Positions 26,049 through 34,542 of a stretch of DNA of 51,492 nucleotides are shown in pieces. The notes under the pieces were generated by a model. That model was not told the origin of the DNA. It saw only the letters and a program-made list of their open reading frames with translations, and searched no databases. The DNA is from Clostridia bacterium (GTDB taxonomy: Bacteria; Bacillota; Peptococcia; Peptococcales; BICA1-8), in NCBI GenBank assembly GCA_030154225.1, contig JASKKI010000009.1, positions 1 through 51,492 of the forward strand, given 5' to 3'. The position numbers and the translations under genes were made by a program. How positions within the stretch are numbered: the stretch's first letter is position 1; each line of letters begins with the position of its first letter.

Positions 26049-27595
26049 AGACTAAACTCCTTTTTCAAAATTTTAGGTACAGCTTCTACTACATGACTAG
26101 CTTTACTACTTATCTCACCAATTTCCCGGGATACAAACTGACCTGCTAAGCCGTGTAAGTATACCGAAGCACAAATAGCCCTGGTAATATCACCAATTTG
26201 GCCTATCATAGCTCCTATCATACCGGTTAAAACATCTCCCGTACCTGCAGTAGCTAAAGCGGGACTTCCACTGGTATTAATAAATAAATTTCCCTTAGGA
26301 GTTGCAATTACAGTCTTATACCCTTTTAATACCACCCAAACTCTATATTTTACAGCTAGACTTCTTGTTGCTTCCAACCGGGCATCCTGTATTTCCTTAG
26401 GAGACATGTTTAAGAGTCTAGACATTTCACCGGGATGAGGTGTTAGTATTACCGGAGCTTTGGCGGCACTCAAAATACCCAGGTCCTCAGCAAGGACATT
26501 TAAACCATCGGCATCAATAACTACCGGTATTTCCAACTGGTCTATAAGCCATTTTAATAAAGGCTGTAGCTCGTTATGTTTACCAACCCCGGGACCAAAG
26601 ACAAGAGCAGTTTTTCTCGGTAAGTATTTTATTATTTCCGGCCCTGAAATAAAACCAAAGGTACCTTGGGGTGTTTCTGATACAGGCTGGGTGATTAATT
26701 CGGGAAAGGAACTTGCTAAACTAGGTTGTATTGAGCGAGGCACAACGGCTGTAACTAAACCTGCACCTAGTGCAAAGCCTCCACTTGCAGCTAAATGAAC
26801 AGCTCCCATCATACCTAAAGAACCACCTACTATCAAAAGATGACCATAGCTACCTTTATGGCTATCCTCTTTACGCCGGGGTAAACTTTTTTCTACCTCG
26901 TTTTTGGTAATTAAGTTTTTATCTATATCTAACTTATTAATTAAGTCAGATGGAATACTGATATCAACAATTTTTAATTGACCTGCAAAATTACAACCAG
27001 GCTGAATAACCAAACCTAGTTTAGGTAAAGCAAAGGTAACAGTAGTATCTGCTTTAATACAAGGACCAAATACTTTACCTGTATCTGCATCCAGTCCTGA
27101 TGGAATATCTACTGAAAGGATAAAGGAATTACTTTCATTAATAATTTCAATAACTTTTGCCGCTAATCCTTGTACAATCCCTTTAAAACCTGTACCGAAT
27201 AAAGCATCAACAACAATGTCTGTATAATGTAAAGATAATTTCAAAAGGTGTAAACTATTTTCATTTTCAAGTAATTGCCATTTTATTGGTAACTTTTGGG
27301 CAATTTTATAGTTTACTAAAGCCGCACCTTTATACTCTTTTGTCCCCAGCATAAATACCTTTACATCTGCACCAAGATTAGAAAGATGACGGGCAATAAC
27401 CAGTCCATCTCCACCGTTATTACCCCTACCGGCAACCACTATCACTTTTTTACCGATTAGTTGTTGAAAACGTTCCTTGATTTCTTCAACAACTTTCAAA
27501 CCTGCATTTTCCATGAGAATTAATTCTGGGATACCCCATTCATTAATGGCCATTTTATCAATCAGTGCCATTTCTGTTCCGGTAACCACAAACAT
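26045..27595 (-). CDS. nnr: Bifunctional NAD(P)HX epimerase/dehydratase
   Basis: This 516-aa metabolite-repair enzyme combines an N-terminal YjeF epimerase domain (GRGNNGGDGLVIARHL, near residue 55) with a C-terminal ADP-dependent dehydratase. The dehydratase part shows GSYGHLLIVGGS, ILTPHPGEMSRLL and GTGDVLTGMIGA. Together they restore hydrated NADH and NADPH. It starts 4 bp after acpS ends, in the standard acpS-nnr-alr order. Confidence 0.94.
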   Translation of the reverse strand: MFVVTGTEMALIDKMAINEWGIPELILMENAGLKVVEEIKERFQQLIGKKVIVVAGRGNNGGDGLVIARHLSNLGADVKVFMLGTKEYKGAALVNYKIAQKLPIKWQLLENENSLHLLKLSLHYTDIVVDALFGTGFKGIVQGLAAKVIEIINESNSFILSVDIPSGLDADTGKVFGPCIKADTTVTFALPKLGLVIQPGCNFAGQLKIVDISIPSDLINKLDIDKNLITKNEVEKSLPRRKEDSHKGSYGHLLIVGGSLGMMGAVHLAASGGFALGAGLVTAVVPRSIQPSLASSFPELITQPVSETPQGTFGFISGPEIIKYLPRKTALVFGPGVGKHNELQPLLKWLIDQLEIPVVIDADGLNVLAEDLGILSAAKAPVILTPHPGEMSRLLNMSPKEIQDARLEATRSLAVKYRVWVVLKGYKTVIATPKGNLFINTSGSPALATAGTGDVLTGMIGAMIGQIGDITRAICASVYLHGLAGQFVSREIGEISSKASHVVEAVPKILKKEFSL

Positions 27596-27599
27596 ATCC

Positions 27600-27974
27600 T
27601 TACCCCCTTTCTAAAATCACCATAGCAACAGCATATTCCCGACAATGACTTATACTAATATGGATGTTAGCCACCCTTAGTTCTTGAGCTTTTTCCCGGG
27701 CTTTGCCATGCATCTCCACAGAGGGTTTTCCCAAGTGATTATTAATTATCTCTATATCCTGCCATTTATAATCTCTAAAACCAGTCCCCAAAGCCTTAAC
27801 CACTGCTTCTTTGGCCGCAAATCTAGCCGCTAAAGAAGCAAACAAATTTCCTGTTCCCTGGCAATAATCCAATTCTGCACGGGTGAAAATTCTTTCCACC
27901 ATTTTCGGCCTGGTTTGAATGGCTTTCTTTATTCTACCAATTTCAATAATATCTGTACCGATACCAATAATCAT
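27600..27974 (-). CDS. acpS: Holo-[acyl-carrier-protein] synthase
   Basis: This 124-aa phosphopantetheinyl transferase activates acyl carrier protein. GTDIIEIGRI (Asp8) and ARFAAKEAVVKALGTGF carry the Mg/CoA ligands, and HISISHCREYAVAMVI ends the fold. It is the first gene of acpS-nnr-alr-ndoAI-ndoA, and lies downstream of glmM across repeat block G. Confidence 0.95.
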   Translation of the reverse strand: MIIGIGTDIIEIGRIKKAIQTRPKMVERIFTRAELDYCQGTGNLFASLAARFAAKEAVVKALGTGFRDYKWQDIEIINNHLGKPSVEMHGKAREKAQELRVANIHISISHCREYAVAMVILERG

Positions 27975-27989
27975 ATCATCACTCTCTCG

Positions 27990-28366
27990 TTAACTTAGGG
28001 GTCTGACATACTTCTACGTCGAGCTTTTGCGTCTGATAACTGCTCAAGGATTTAGCTTAAGGGTCAGATATACTTCTCCGTGACATTTTGTGTCTGACAA
28101 AGCTAAAAAGCCAAACTTTTTGGTCAGATATACCAAGCAATTAACATTTGGCGTCTGACAATGCCCAAGAAGTTAATTTGTTAGGTCTGACATACCAGCC
28201 TGTCAATCTTTTGCGTCTGACACAAGCATTGCATGCTAAATAATTATCAGACGGAAAATGTTACCCGGAAGAGTTGTCAGACGCTCAATATTTGCCCTAA
28301 AGTACATCAGACGGAATATATTAACCCTTGAGTAATTGTCAGACGCGTAATGTCCACCCAGAAGCT
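27990..28366. repeat. GTCTGAC modular repeat block G
   Basis: This is one of the most complete blocks. With transcription it has about four arm-1 units (CTTCTGGGTGGACATTACG then GCGTCTGAC, and variants), then AATGCTTGTGTCAGACGCAA, then four to five arm-2 units ending at the acpS start. Four exact 9-mer cores occur. The first unit begins within 20 bp of the glmM stop. Confidence 0.9.
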
Positions 28367-28376
28367 AATTAAGAAG

Positions 28377-29717
28377 CTAATTGAGTTCTTCTGTAATTAC
28401 CTTTGCTATATCCCGTGTAATTTTATCAAGCTCTTTCAGGTCATTACCCTCAGCCATAACCCGGATTAAAGGTTCTGTGCCAGAGGCCCTTACTAAGATC
28501 CTGCCTCTTTTTCCCAACTCTTCTTGATATCTGGTAATTATATTTTTTATGTTCCCATTATTTTCCCAGGAACCTTTATCTTCTACCTTTACATTCACTA
28601 GTATTTGCGGGAGCTTTTCCATTTGATTGGCCAGTTCACCTAGAGATATACCGTTTTTTTTAATAACTTCCAGTAATTTGAGGACAGTTATAACCCCATC
28701 TCCAGTTGTATTATAATCTAAAAAGATAATATGGCCCGACTGTTCTCCACCCAAAACAGCACCTGTTTCTTGCATTCTTTCTAATACATACCTGTCCCCA
28801 ACCTTGGTTTCTTCCACCTGAATCCCGTGTTTTTCAAAAGCCTGTTTTAGTCCTAAATTACTCATTACTGTGACAACTACTTTATCACCTTTAAGCTTTC
28901 CTTGTTTTTGTAATTCTAGACCACAAATAACAAGTATCTGGTCTCCATCAATAACATTACCTTCCTGGTCAACTGCTAGCATCCGGTCGGCATCTCCATC
29001 GTGGGCAACACCTAAATGGGCACCATATTTTAAAACTGCCTCCTGAAGAGCTCCTAAATGGGTTGAACCACAATTAACATTAATATTTAGACCATTAGGT
29101 TTATCAAAAATACTAATAACTTCCGCACCTAAATCTCTTAATAAGGGTGGTGTAATCTGGTAGGCAGAACCGTTAGCACAATCAACTACAACCCTCAGTC
29201 CTTTTAAATCAACATCAATTACTTTTTTTAGAAACTCTATATACATTTCCTTACCATTTTGGATATACTCTACCTTACCAATACCAGCACCAGTAGGATA
29301 AGGTATTTCCTCCAATCTATTTAGCATTGTGAATTCAATGTCTTCTTCAATTTCATCAGGAAGTTTAAATCCTTGATGATTAAAAAACTTAATGCCATTA
29401 TCACTAGCAGGGTTATGGGATGCCGAGATAACAATTCCTGCCATGGCTTGTAATTTTCTAGTAAGAAAAGCAATTCCGGGAGTAGGCATTACCCCTACTT
29501 TATATACATTAACTCCAGTTGAACAAATCCCTGCAATCAATGCACTTTCTAACATATCACCGGAAATACGGGTATCTTTTCCAATTACAAAAGCTTTTTG
29601 TCTAGTCTGTGGTTTTAAGACAAATGCTGAAGCTCTTCCTAATTTATATGCTAACTCTGGTGTTAGCTCTGAATTAGCTTGACCTCTAATACCATCAGTA
29701 CCAAAAATTTTTACCAC
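28377..29717 (-). CDS. glmM: Phosphoglucosamine mutase
   Basis: The enzyme converts glucosamine-6-P to glucosamine-1-P for UDP-GlcNAc and the cell wall (446 aa). The phosphoserine is Ser100 in VISASHNPASDNGIK, the metal loop is DGDADRM, and the sugar loop is GGEQSGHII. It follows cdaR, matching the conserved cdaA-cdaR-glmM operon in which GlmM can bind and inhibit CdaA. A 287-bp gap filled by block H separates it from cdaR. Confidence 0.96.
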   Translation of the reverse strand: MVKIFGTDGIRGQANSELTPELAYKLGRASAFVLKPQTRQKAFVIGKDTRISGDMLESALIAGICSTGVNVYKVGVMPTPGIAFLTRKLQAMAGIVISASHNPASDNGIKFFNHQGFKLPDEIEEDIEFTMLNRLEEIPYPTGAGIGKVEYIQNGKEMYIEFLKKVIDVDLKGLRVVVDCANGSAYQITPPLLRDLGAEVISIFDKPNGLNINVNCGSTHLGALQEAVLKYGAHLGVAHDGDADRMLAVDQEGNVIDGDQILVICGLELQKQGKLKGDKVVVTVMSNLGLKQAFEKHGIQVEETKVGDRYVLERMQETGAVLGGEQSGHIIFLDYNTTGDGVITVLKLLEVIKKNGISLGELANQMEKLPQILVNVKVEDKGSWENNGNIKNIITRYQEELGKRGRILVRASGTEPLIRVMAEGNDLKELDKITRDIAKVITEELN

Positions 29718-29744
29718 ATTTATCTCTCCTATCTTTTAATCTTT

Positions 29745-30010
29745 AGGGTTTAGTTTGTTGGTCAGGTAAACCAGGTAGTTAAGCTTTTGCGTCTGACAAC
29801 TACTCAAGGGTTTAGCTTAAGGGTCAGATATACTTCTTCGTAAAATTTTGTGTCAGACAATTTCTTAAGGGTTTAGTTTGCTGGTCAGATATACCAGGTA
29901 GTTAAGCTTTTGCGTCTGATACAAAAATACTGGGTACTGGGCACGTTCTTTTGTCAGACGCGTAATGTTTACCTGTAAGGATATTAAACGCATAATGTTC
30001 ACCCTTAAGT
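29745..30010. repeat. GTCTGAC modular repeat block H (cdaR 3' end)
   Basis: With transcription it opens AATACTTAAGGGTGAACATT, and this supplies the cdaR stop codon (TAA). A second arm-1 unit, the centre ACGTGCCCAGTACCCAGTAT and about four arm-2 units follow up to glmM. Arm 2 contains a ~140-bp stretch almost identical to arms in blocks F and I. Confidence 0.9.
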
Positions 30011-31240
30011 ATTCTTCCCTACTGATTGAGTTTCTGGTTTTTCTTCTAAATGTTTAATCTCTACTTTTAGTTTAACCGGTTCTATTTTTAATACCTGAAT
30101 ATCACTAGGTGCATCAACCTGTACTTCTAGTTCATGTGTCCCTAACTCTAAACCGGAAACATCTACAAAAGCTTGAAAATCTTTAGGTAACAACTTTTCA
30201 ACTATTTCTTTTTTCCCTTCAATTTTAATTTTTACAGTTTCTGAAGCTAATACTACTTTTTGAGTGCTTTTATTGTTATGAATATTTACCGGCAAATCAA
30301 AGTTCATCTGCACTGCCCCTTCTTCTATTTGGATCATTACCTTAACTTTAGTTCCATATAACAAAGTAACACCTGAGGGAACACTTAAATCGACTTCTTT
30401 AATAATATCTTCTTTAGCATCGGTTAAAGATATAGGTAAAGTTTGTACACGATCGATAGTATCTAATTTATTAAAATGACCTAAAATTTTCACAGTTTCA
30501 GGTTCTACCAGTATTCTAGTAATTTGATAACCTTGAGCCGGTGTTCCTTCAAAAATAGGCTTAACCGGGACAGTCTTACTGGGGGTATCTTGTATTATGG
30601 GAATAAAAACTTCAACTGTATTGGGTATAATATTCAAAGAGTCGGGGCCATACCAATTTCCCCAGCGGTCTTGGATTTTAATAGGTAGGTTTAAAACTAA
30701 GTTTGATTGAGCATTATTTAGATTCACATCAGCCCTTGCTTCAACTAGATTCTCTAGAATATTCCTGGGACCCCTGATAACAACTTGAGAAGGTTTTACT
30801 GAAGCTTTAAAGCTGGAATAACCATGTGCCGTTTGCCCTAGTAAGGCAACTTTTACAGGAACCTGTTTTTCGGAAATTTTATCTACATTAACCTTTACCT
30901 CTTTAGGAGATATTTCTACAATTTCAACACCTAAAGGATTTACTATTTTTACAGGTAGAGACTGCTCACCCATCTTTACTTGGGATAAATCAACACTTGC
31001 TTTGAAATCTTTTAAACCCAAGCTGTTAATTATTTTTTGGTCTCCGCGAATTTTAACGTTAACGGAATTCCCTTTAGAAGTAAGAGTCAAATCATCCCTC
31101 AAATTATCGTAATTTACAGTTAAATTCAGTGTCTTTTCTATAGGAGGATTTTGATCCGCTGAAACATAGAGCCACAGTAATATAGCAAGTAAAATTGCAA
31201 TCATTTTATAAATCAAATTATCTTTCCATGTTTCTCCCAT
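30005..31240 (-). CDS. cdaR: CdaA regulator CdaR (YbbR-domain protein)
   Basis: This 411-aa membrane-anchored protein controls the diadenylate cyclase CdaA. One N-terminal membrane helix (IYKMIAILLAILLWLYVSA) is followed by about four YbbR repeats with motifs such as VNVKIRGDQKIINSL and QVVIRGPRNILENL, on the outer face. It begins 3 bp after cdaA. The last codons (AAT ACT TAA) fit the repeat consensus, so the C-terminus was probably trimmed or extended by block H. Confidence 0.92.
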   Translation of the reverse strand: MGETWKDNLIYKMIAILLAILLWLYVSADQNPPIEKTLNLTVNYDNLRDDLTLTSKGNSVNVKIRGDQKIINSLGLKDFKASVDLSQVKMGEQSLPVKIVNPLGVEIVEISPKEVKVNVDKISEKQVPVKVALLGQTAHGYSSFKASVKPSQVVIRGPRNILENLVEARADVNLNNAQSNLVLNLPIKIQDRWGNWYGPDSLNIIPNTVEVFIPIIQDTPSKTVPVKPIFEGTPAQGYQITRILVEPETVKILGHFNKLDTIDRVQTLPISLTDAKEDIIKEVDLSVPSGVTLLYGTKVKVMIQIEEGAVQMNFDLPVNIHNNKSTQKVVLASETVKIKIEGKKEIVEKLLPKDFQAFVDVSGLELGTHELEVQVDAPSDIQVLKIEPVKLKVEIKHLEEKPETQSVGKNT

Positions 31241-31243
31241 TAG

Positions 31244-32044
31244 TTAAGACCTCCAGTTCCAGAAATGGGTAGATTTTTGCTGTGGCTCAATTCTATTTAG
31301 CAATAACTCTTTTAAAGTAATCTCATCTAAATAACGGGTAAGCTTTCCATCTTCTGCAACGGAAATAACGCCGGTTTCTTCAGAAACCATCACAACAAGA
31401 GCATCGGAAACTTCAGTTACACCCACAGCAGCCCGGTGCCTTGTTCCCAGTTCTTTACTAAGATTAGGGTTTTCTGATAATGGTAAAAAGCAACTTGCTG
31501 CAAGCAAACGATCTCCTCTAATGATTACGGCTCCATCATGTAAAGGAGTTTTAGGAACAAAGGTATTAATTAATAGTTCACTGGTAACAAATCCATCTAT
31601 TTTTATACCGGTTTCAACAAAATCGGCTAACCCTGTTTGTCTTTCAATAACTACCAGAGCACCTATTTTTTTCTTGGCCATTACTTTAATAGCCCTAACA
31701 ATTTCATTGACTAACTTGTCTACATCTTCTTGGGCTAAATAGCCTGACCGGACGAATAGTTTACCCCTTCCTAACTGTTCTAAAGCTCTGCGCAATTCCG
31801 GCTGAAAAACGATAGGAATAGCAATAAAAAATACGGTTTGTGCTTTTTCTAAAAGCCAATTAATGGATTTAAGTCCTAAAATTTCACTAGCTACAGTAGC
31901 AATTAAAAGGACAACTAAACCTTTTATTAACTGGACCGCCCGTGTTCCTTTTAAAATCATCATTAATTTATAAATAACGAAAGCTACTATGGCTATATCC
32001 AATAAGTTTATGGGATTCAGTATTTTTAAAAACTGGTCAAACAA
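31244..32044 (-). CDS. cdaA: Diadenylate cyclase CdaA
   Basis: The enzyme makes the second messenger c-di-AMP from two ATP. It is 266 aa, with about three N-terminal membrane helices (residues 13-80) and a DAC domain. The catalytic DGA is at residues 170-172 (LHDGAVII) and RHR at 202-204 (LGTRHRAAVG). The start is TTG 32044, seven bases after AAAGGTGG. It leads the cdaA-cdaR-glmM operon, linking c-di-AMP with wall precursors. Confidence 0.95.
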   Translation of the reverse strand: MFDQFLKILNPINLLDIAIVAFVIYKLMMILKGTRAVQLIKGLVVLLIATVASEILGLKSINWLLEKAQTVFFIAIPIVFQPELRRALEQLGRGKLFVRSGYLAQEDVDKLVNEIVRAIKVMAKKKIGALVVIERQTGLADFVETGIKIDGFVTSELLINTFVPKTPLHDGAVIIRGDRLLAASCFLPLSENPNLSKELGTRHRAAVGVTEVSDALVVMVSEETGVISVAEDGKLTRYLDEITLKELLLNRIEPQQKSTHFWNWRS

Positions 32045-32384
32045 GGCGGCACCACCTTTCTGTTATTTAAATTCAATATATTTTTCGATAATTTAGATAA
32101 AAAACCCTGTTTTTCCTTGGTAAGAACCAAAAAAAATTTACTTATGTAAGATTGATTACTTAAACAAAAAATTATCTGCTAAACATTTTTCCTTTGTAAT
32201 AGTAATAGTTACATTTATTCAATTTTAGTTTCCAATAAATGTACTATCAACTATTTTACCATTTACCATCGTTTCTCTTTGTTATTATTTTGACAGCATC
32301 TTATATCTTTTAATTATATCAGTCTATGCTATAATATAGTGAAGGATTGGTATAGATTAATTCATGTAAAAGGGGTAGCTAACA
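32045..32384. promoter_or_regulatory. Divergent intergenic region cdaA / DUF881
   Basis: This 340-bp AT-rich spacer must hold the promoters of both divergent operons. A perfect TATAAT at 32330-32335 serves the plus-strand DUF881 gene, though no good -35 stands at the right distance; a TTGACA at 32291 is too far. I see no repeat units, riboswitch or ORF. Confidence 0.45.
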
Positions 32385-33101
32385 GTGAGAAAATGGGTAT
32401 TACCAATTACTATAGTATGTATTATATCCGGTTTATTATTATCTTTACAATTTAAAGCACAGGCTTCACTGTCTTCTAACCCGATAGGTCAAAGAAATAA
32501 AGCTTTAGTTGAGCTCATCCAAAACTTAGAACAAGAAATTGTTAAATATCAAAATGAGTTAACATCTTTACGGGAAGAACTAGAAAATATAGAAAATAAT
32601 AAAGCCAGCGGGCAAGAAGATATCCAAAAACTACAACAAAAAGTCCAAAAAGCAAAGCTTAAAGCCGGTTTATTGTCTGTAAAAGGCAGGGGTATTAAAA
32701 TTATTTTAGATGATAATAAAGCAGGACTTAATGCTAACCCCAATGATGATCCTAACCGTTATATCATTCATTATGAAAATATCCTTAATATTATTACCGA
32801 ATTAAAATTAGGTAGAGCTGAAGCGATCAGTATTAATGGTCAAAGAATTGTTACTCCATCAGAGATTAGGTGTGTAGGAAATGTTATTTTAGTTAATACT
32901 ACCCGGCTAGCACCTCCTTTTGAAATATCTGCTATTGGAAATCCTGATTTTCTGGAGGAGGTCTTAATATCGGGCGAATATGACCTATTAAAAGGCGCCG
33001 GTTTTCCAGTGAGTTATACCAAGTATACAAAGGAAAATCCCTTAGAAATTCCTGCATATACAGGAACCTTTCAATTTAATTATGTGAAAATAAATGAGTA
33101 G
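32385..33101 (+). CDS. DUF881 family membrane-anchored protein (first copy)
   Basis: This 238-aa protein has an N-terminal signal-anchor (LPITIVCIISGLLLSLQF) and a coiled coil (about residues 45-95, QEIVKYQNELTSLREELENI). The DUF881 domain follows, with VKGRGIKIILDD and AEAISINGQRIV. Family members (YlxW/YlxX type) usually lie near division genes of Firmicutes; their role is not established. The start is GTG 32385 after AAAGGGG. sbp and a second DUF881 gene follow. Confidence 0.85.
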   Translation: MRKWVLPITIVCIISGLLLSLQFKAQASLSSNPIGQRNKALVELIQNLEQEIVKYQNELTSLREELENIENNKASGQEDIQKLQQKVQKAKLKAGLLSVKGRGIKIILDDNKAGLNANPNDDPNRYIIHYENILNIITELKLGRAEAISINGQRIVTPSEIRCVGNVILVNTTRLAPPFEISAIGNPDFLEEVLISGEYDLLKGAGFPVSYTKYTKENPLEIPAYTGTFQFNYVKINE

Positions 33102-33109
33102 GTGATATT

Positions 33110-33472
33110 ATGTGGCTTCCACTATTAGGATTACTTTTTGGCGCCATTATCGGTTCGGCAATATCATTTCAAATCCCACTTATCTATGCTAAATATATGT
33201 CAGTTGCTGTACTTGCCTCTTTAGACTCCGTATTTGGTGGTGTAAAGAGTGTCTTGGAAGAAACATTTGATGGAACTATCTTGTTAACGGGATTTTTTAC
33301 CAATACTTTGCTTGCTGCACTACTGGCTTATTTAGGAGATAGATTAGGTGTTGACCTTTATCTGGCTGCCGTATTTGCCTTTGGAGTAAGGTTATTCCAA
33401 AATTTAGCTACTATCAGGCATTATTTATTATGTAGAAGCTTGAAAAATTACAAAGGCTGCCCTAGGAAATAA
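33110..33472 (+). CDS. sbp: Small basic protein (DUF1290, Sbp family)
   Basis: This is a 120-aa membrane protein with three predicted helices (LPLLGLLFGAIIGSAISFQI, TGFFTNTLLAALLAYL, LYLAAVFAFGVRLF). FQIPLIYAKYMSVAVLASLDSVFGG is the family signature. The family lies beside DUF881 genes in many Firmicutes, often next to ftsA/ftsZ. It begins 8 bp after the first DUF881 gene. The C-terminal tail (LKNYKGCPRK) is basic. Confidence 0.88.
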   Translation: MWLPLLGLLFGAIIGSAISFQIPLIYAKYMSVAVLASLDSVFGGVKSVLEETFDGTILLTGFFTNTLLAALLAYLGDRLGVDLYLAAVFAFGVRLFQNLATIRHYLLCRSLKNYKGCPRK

Positions 33473-33499
33473 CCTGCTGGGTAAATTTATTGGGTTAGA

Positions 33500-33790
33500 A
33501 AATACTTCTGGGTGGACATAATGCATCCGACAAACCCGTGCCCAGTATTCTTGTCTCAGACGCAAAAATTAAACTACTTGGTACGTCAGACCAGGAAGCT
33601 AAACCCTTAAGAAATTGTCTGACAAAAAATTTTACGAAGAAGTATATCTGACCCTTAAGCTAACCCTTGAGTAGTTGTCAGACGCAAAAGATTGGCTGCC
33701 TGGTATGTCTGACCCACTAGTCTAGCTTTGCAGCCGTGTCAGACGCAAAAATTTTTACTACTTGGTACATCAGAGCCCAGAAGTTATCTT
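33500..33790. repeat. GTCTGAC modular repeat block I (plus-strand operon)
   Basis: This is the only block in a plus-strand operon, and its sequence is flipped with it: AATACTTCTGGGTGGACATA comes first, then the centre ACCCGTGCCCAGTATTCTTG, then about five arm-2 units with GTCAGACGC at about 33677 and 33737. Its orientation therefore follows the transcript rather than the chromosome. Confidence 0.9.
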
Positions 33791-33817
33791 CTTGGATATT
33801 GAAAGTTGGTGATACAA

Positions 33818-34510
33818 ATGCAAAAAAAGAGCTGGCAACTTCCCATTACTATAGTATTAGTTTTTCTAGGCATTTTATTGTCCGCCCAACTCCAAACTCA
33901 AACCCGGGTCCTTTCTGACCTCTCCATGCAAAAAACCGAAGATTTAATAACTATGGTTAGAAATCTTACTGAAAAAAGATTTCAGTTGGAAAAAGAATTA
34001 GAAGATATTGAAGGTAAACTCATTGCTCTTAAAAATTCTAATTCAGATGAACTTAATATTATAAATAATCTTAGAGCAGAATTAAATAAATTGGAAATTA
34101 TTAATGGTACAAAAGAAGTAAAAGGTCCAGGACTAAAGGTTATAATCAGTAAAGATTCGCCCATACTTTATATTGATATTGTTAGCATTATAAATGAGCT
34201 CTGGGCTGCAGGAGCAGAAGCAATTTCTGTTAATGACACTAGAATTGATTACAGTACTGTTTTCTTTTACACAGAAACTGAAAATTCTATGTTTATAACT
34301 TTAAACCATAAACCTTTAACTTTCCCCATAATTATTAAAGCAATTGGTAACCCCAATACTTTAGAAAAAGGTCTAACTTTACCGGGAGGTATTATTGATA
34401 ATTTAGCTTTATTCCGTGCTTATCCCTATTTAGAACAGGAAGAAGAAATAATCATCCCACCAATAGAAAATGAACTTGTCTTATTAGAAGCAGAATTAGT
34501 TAGAAAATAA
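33818..34510 (+). CDS. DUF881 family membrane-anchored protein (second copy)
   Basis: This 230-aa paralogue of the first DUF881 protein starts with an almost identical anchor (QLPITIVLVFLGILLSAQL). It has a coiled coil (about 40-95), VKGPGLKVIISKD and GAEAISVNDTRIDYST. The DUF881 part is shorter and diverged. ATG 33818 is preferred over the track's TTG 33806. The usual tandem with sbp is kept, but repeat block I now divides it. Confidence 0.85.
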   Translation: MQKKSWQLPITIVLVFLGILLSAQLQTQTRVLSDLSMQKTEDLITMVRNLTEKRFQLEKELEDIEGKLIALKNSNSDELNIINNLRAELNKLEIINGTKEVKGPGLKVIISKDSPILYIDIVSIINELWAAGAEAISVNDTRIDYSTVFFYTETENSMFITLNHKPLTFPIIIKAIGNPNTLEKGLTLPGGIIDNLALFRAYPYLEQEEEIIIPPIENELVLLEAELVRK

Positions 34511-34534
34511 AGCTTCACCACTGGGTGAAGCTTC
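34511..34534. terminator. Terminator between convergent genes
   Basis: AAGCTTCACC-ACTG-GGTGAAGCTT. On the minus strand it is followed by TTATTTTCT, suiting the 602-aa gene. On the plus strand the tail is poor. Confidence 0.7.
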
Positions 34535-34542
34535 TCAAGATT

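Noticed and set aside
3961-33790. Repeat blocks as insertion sequences
   Set aside because: No transposase ORF, no fixed ends, variable unit number and no obvious target-site duplication.
33736-33918. ORF of 60 aa over block I and the second DUF881 gene
   Set aside because: Repeat sequence plus an out-of-frame part of the DUF881 gene.
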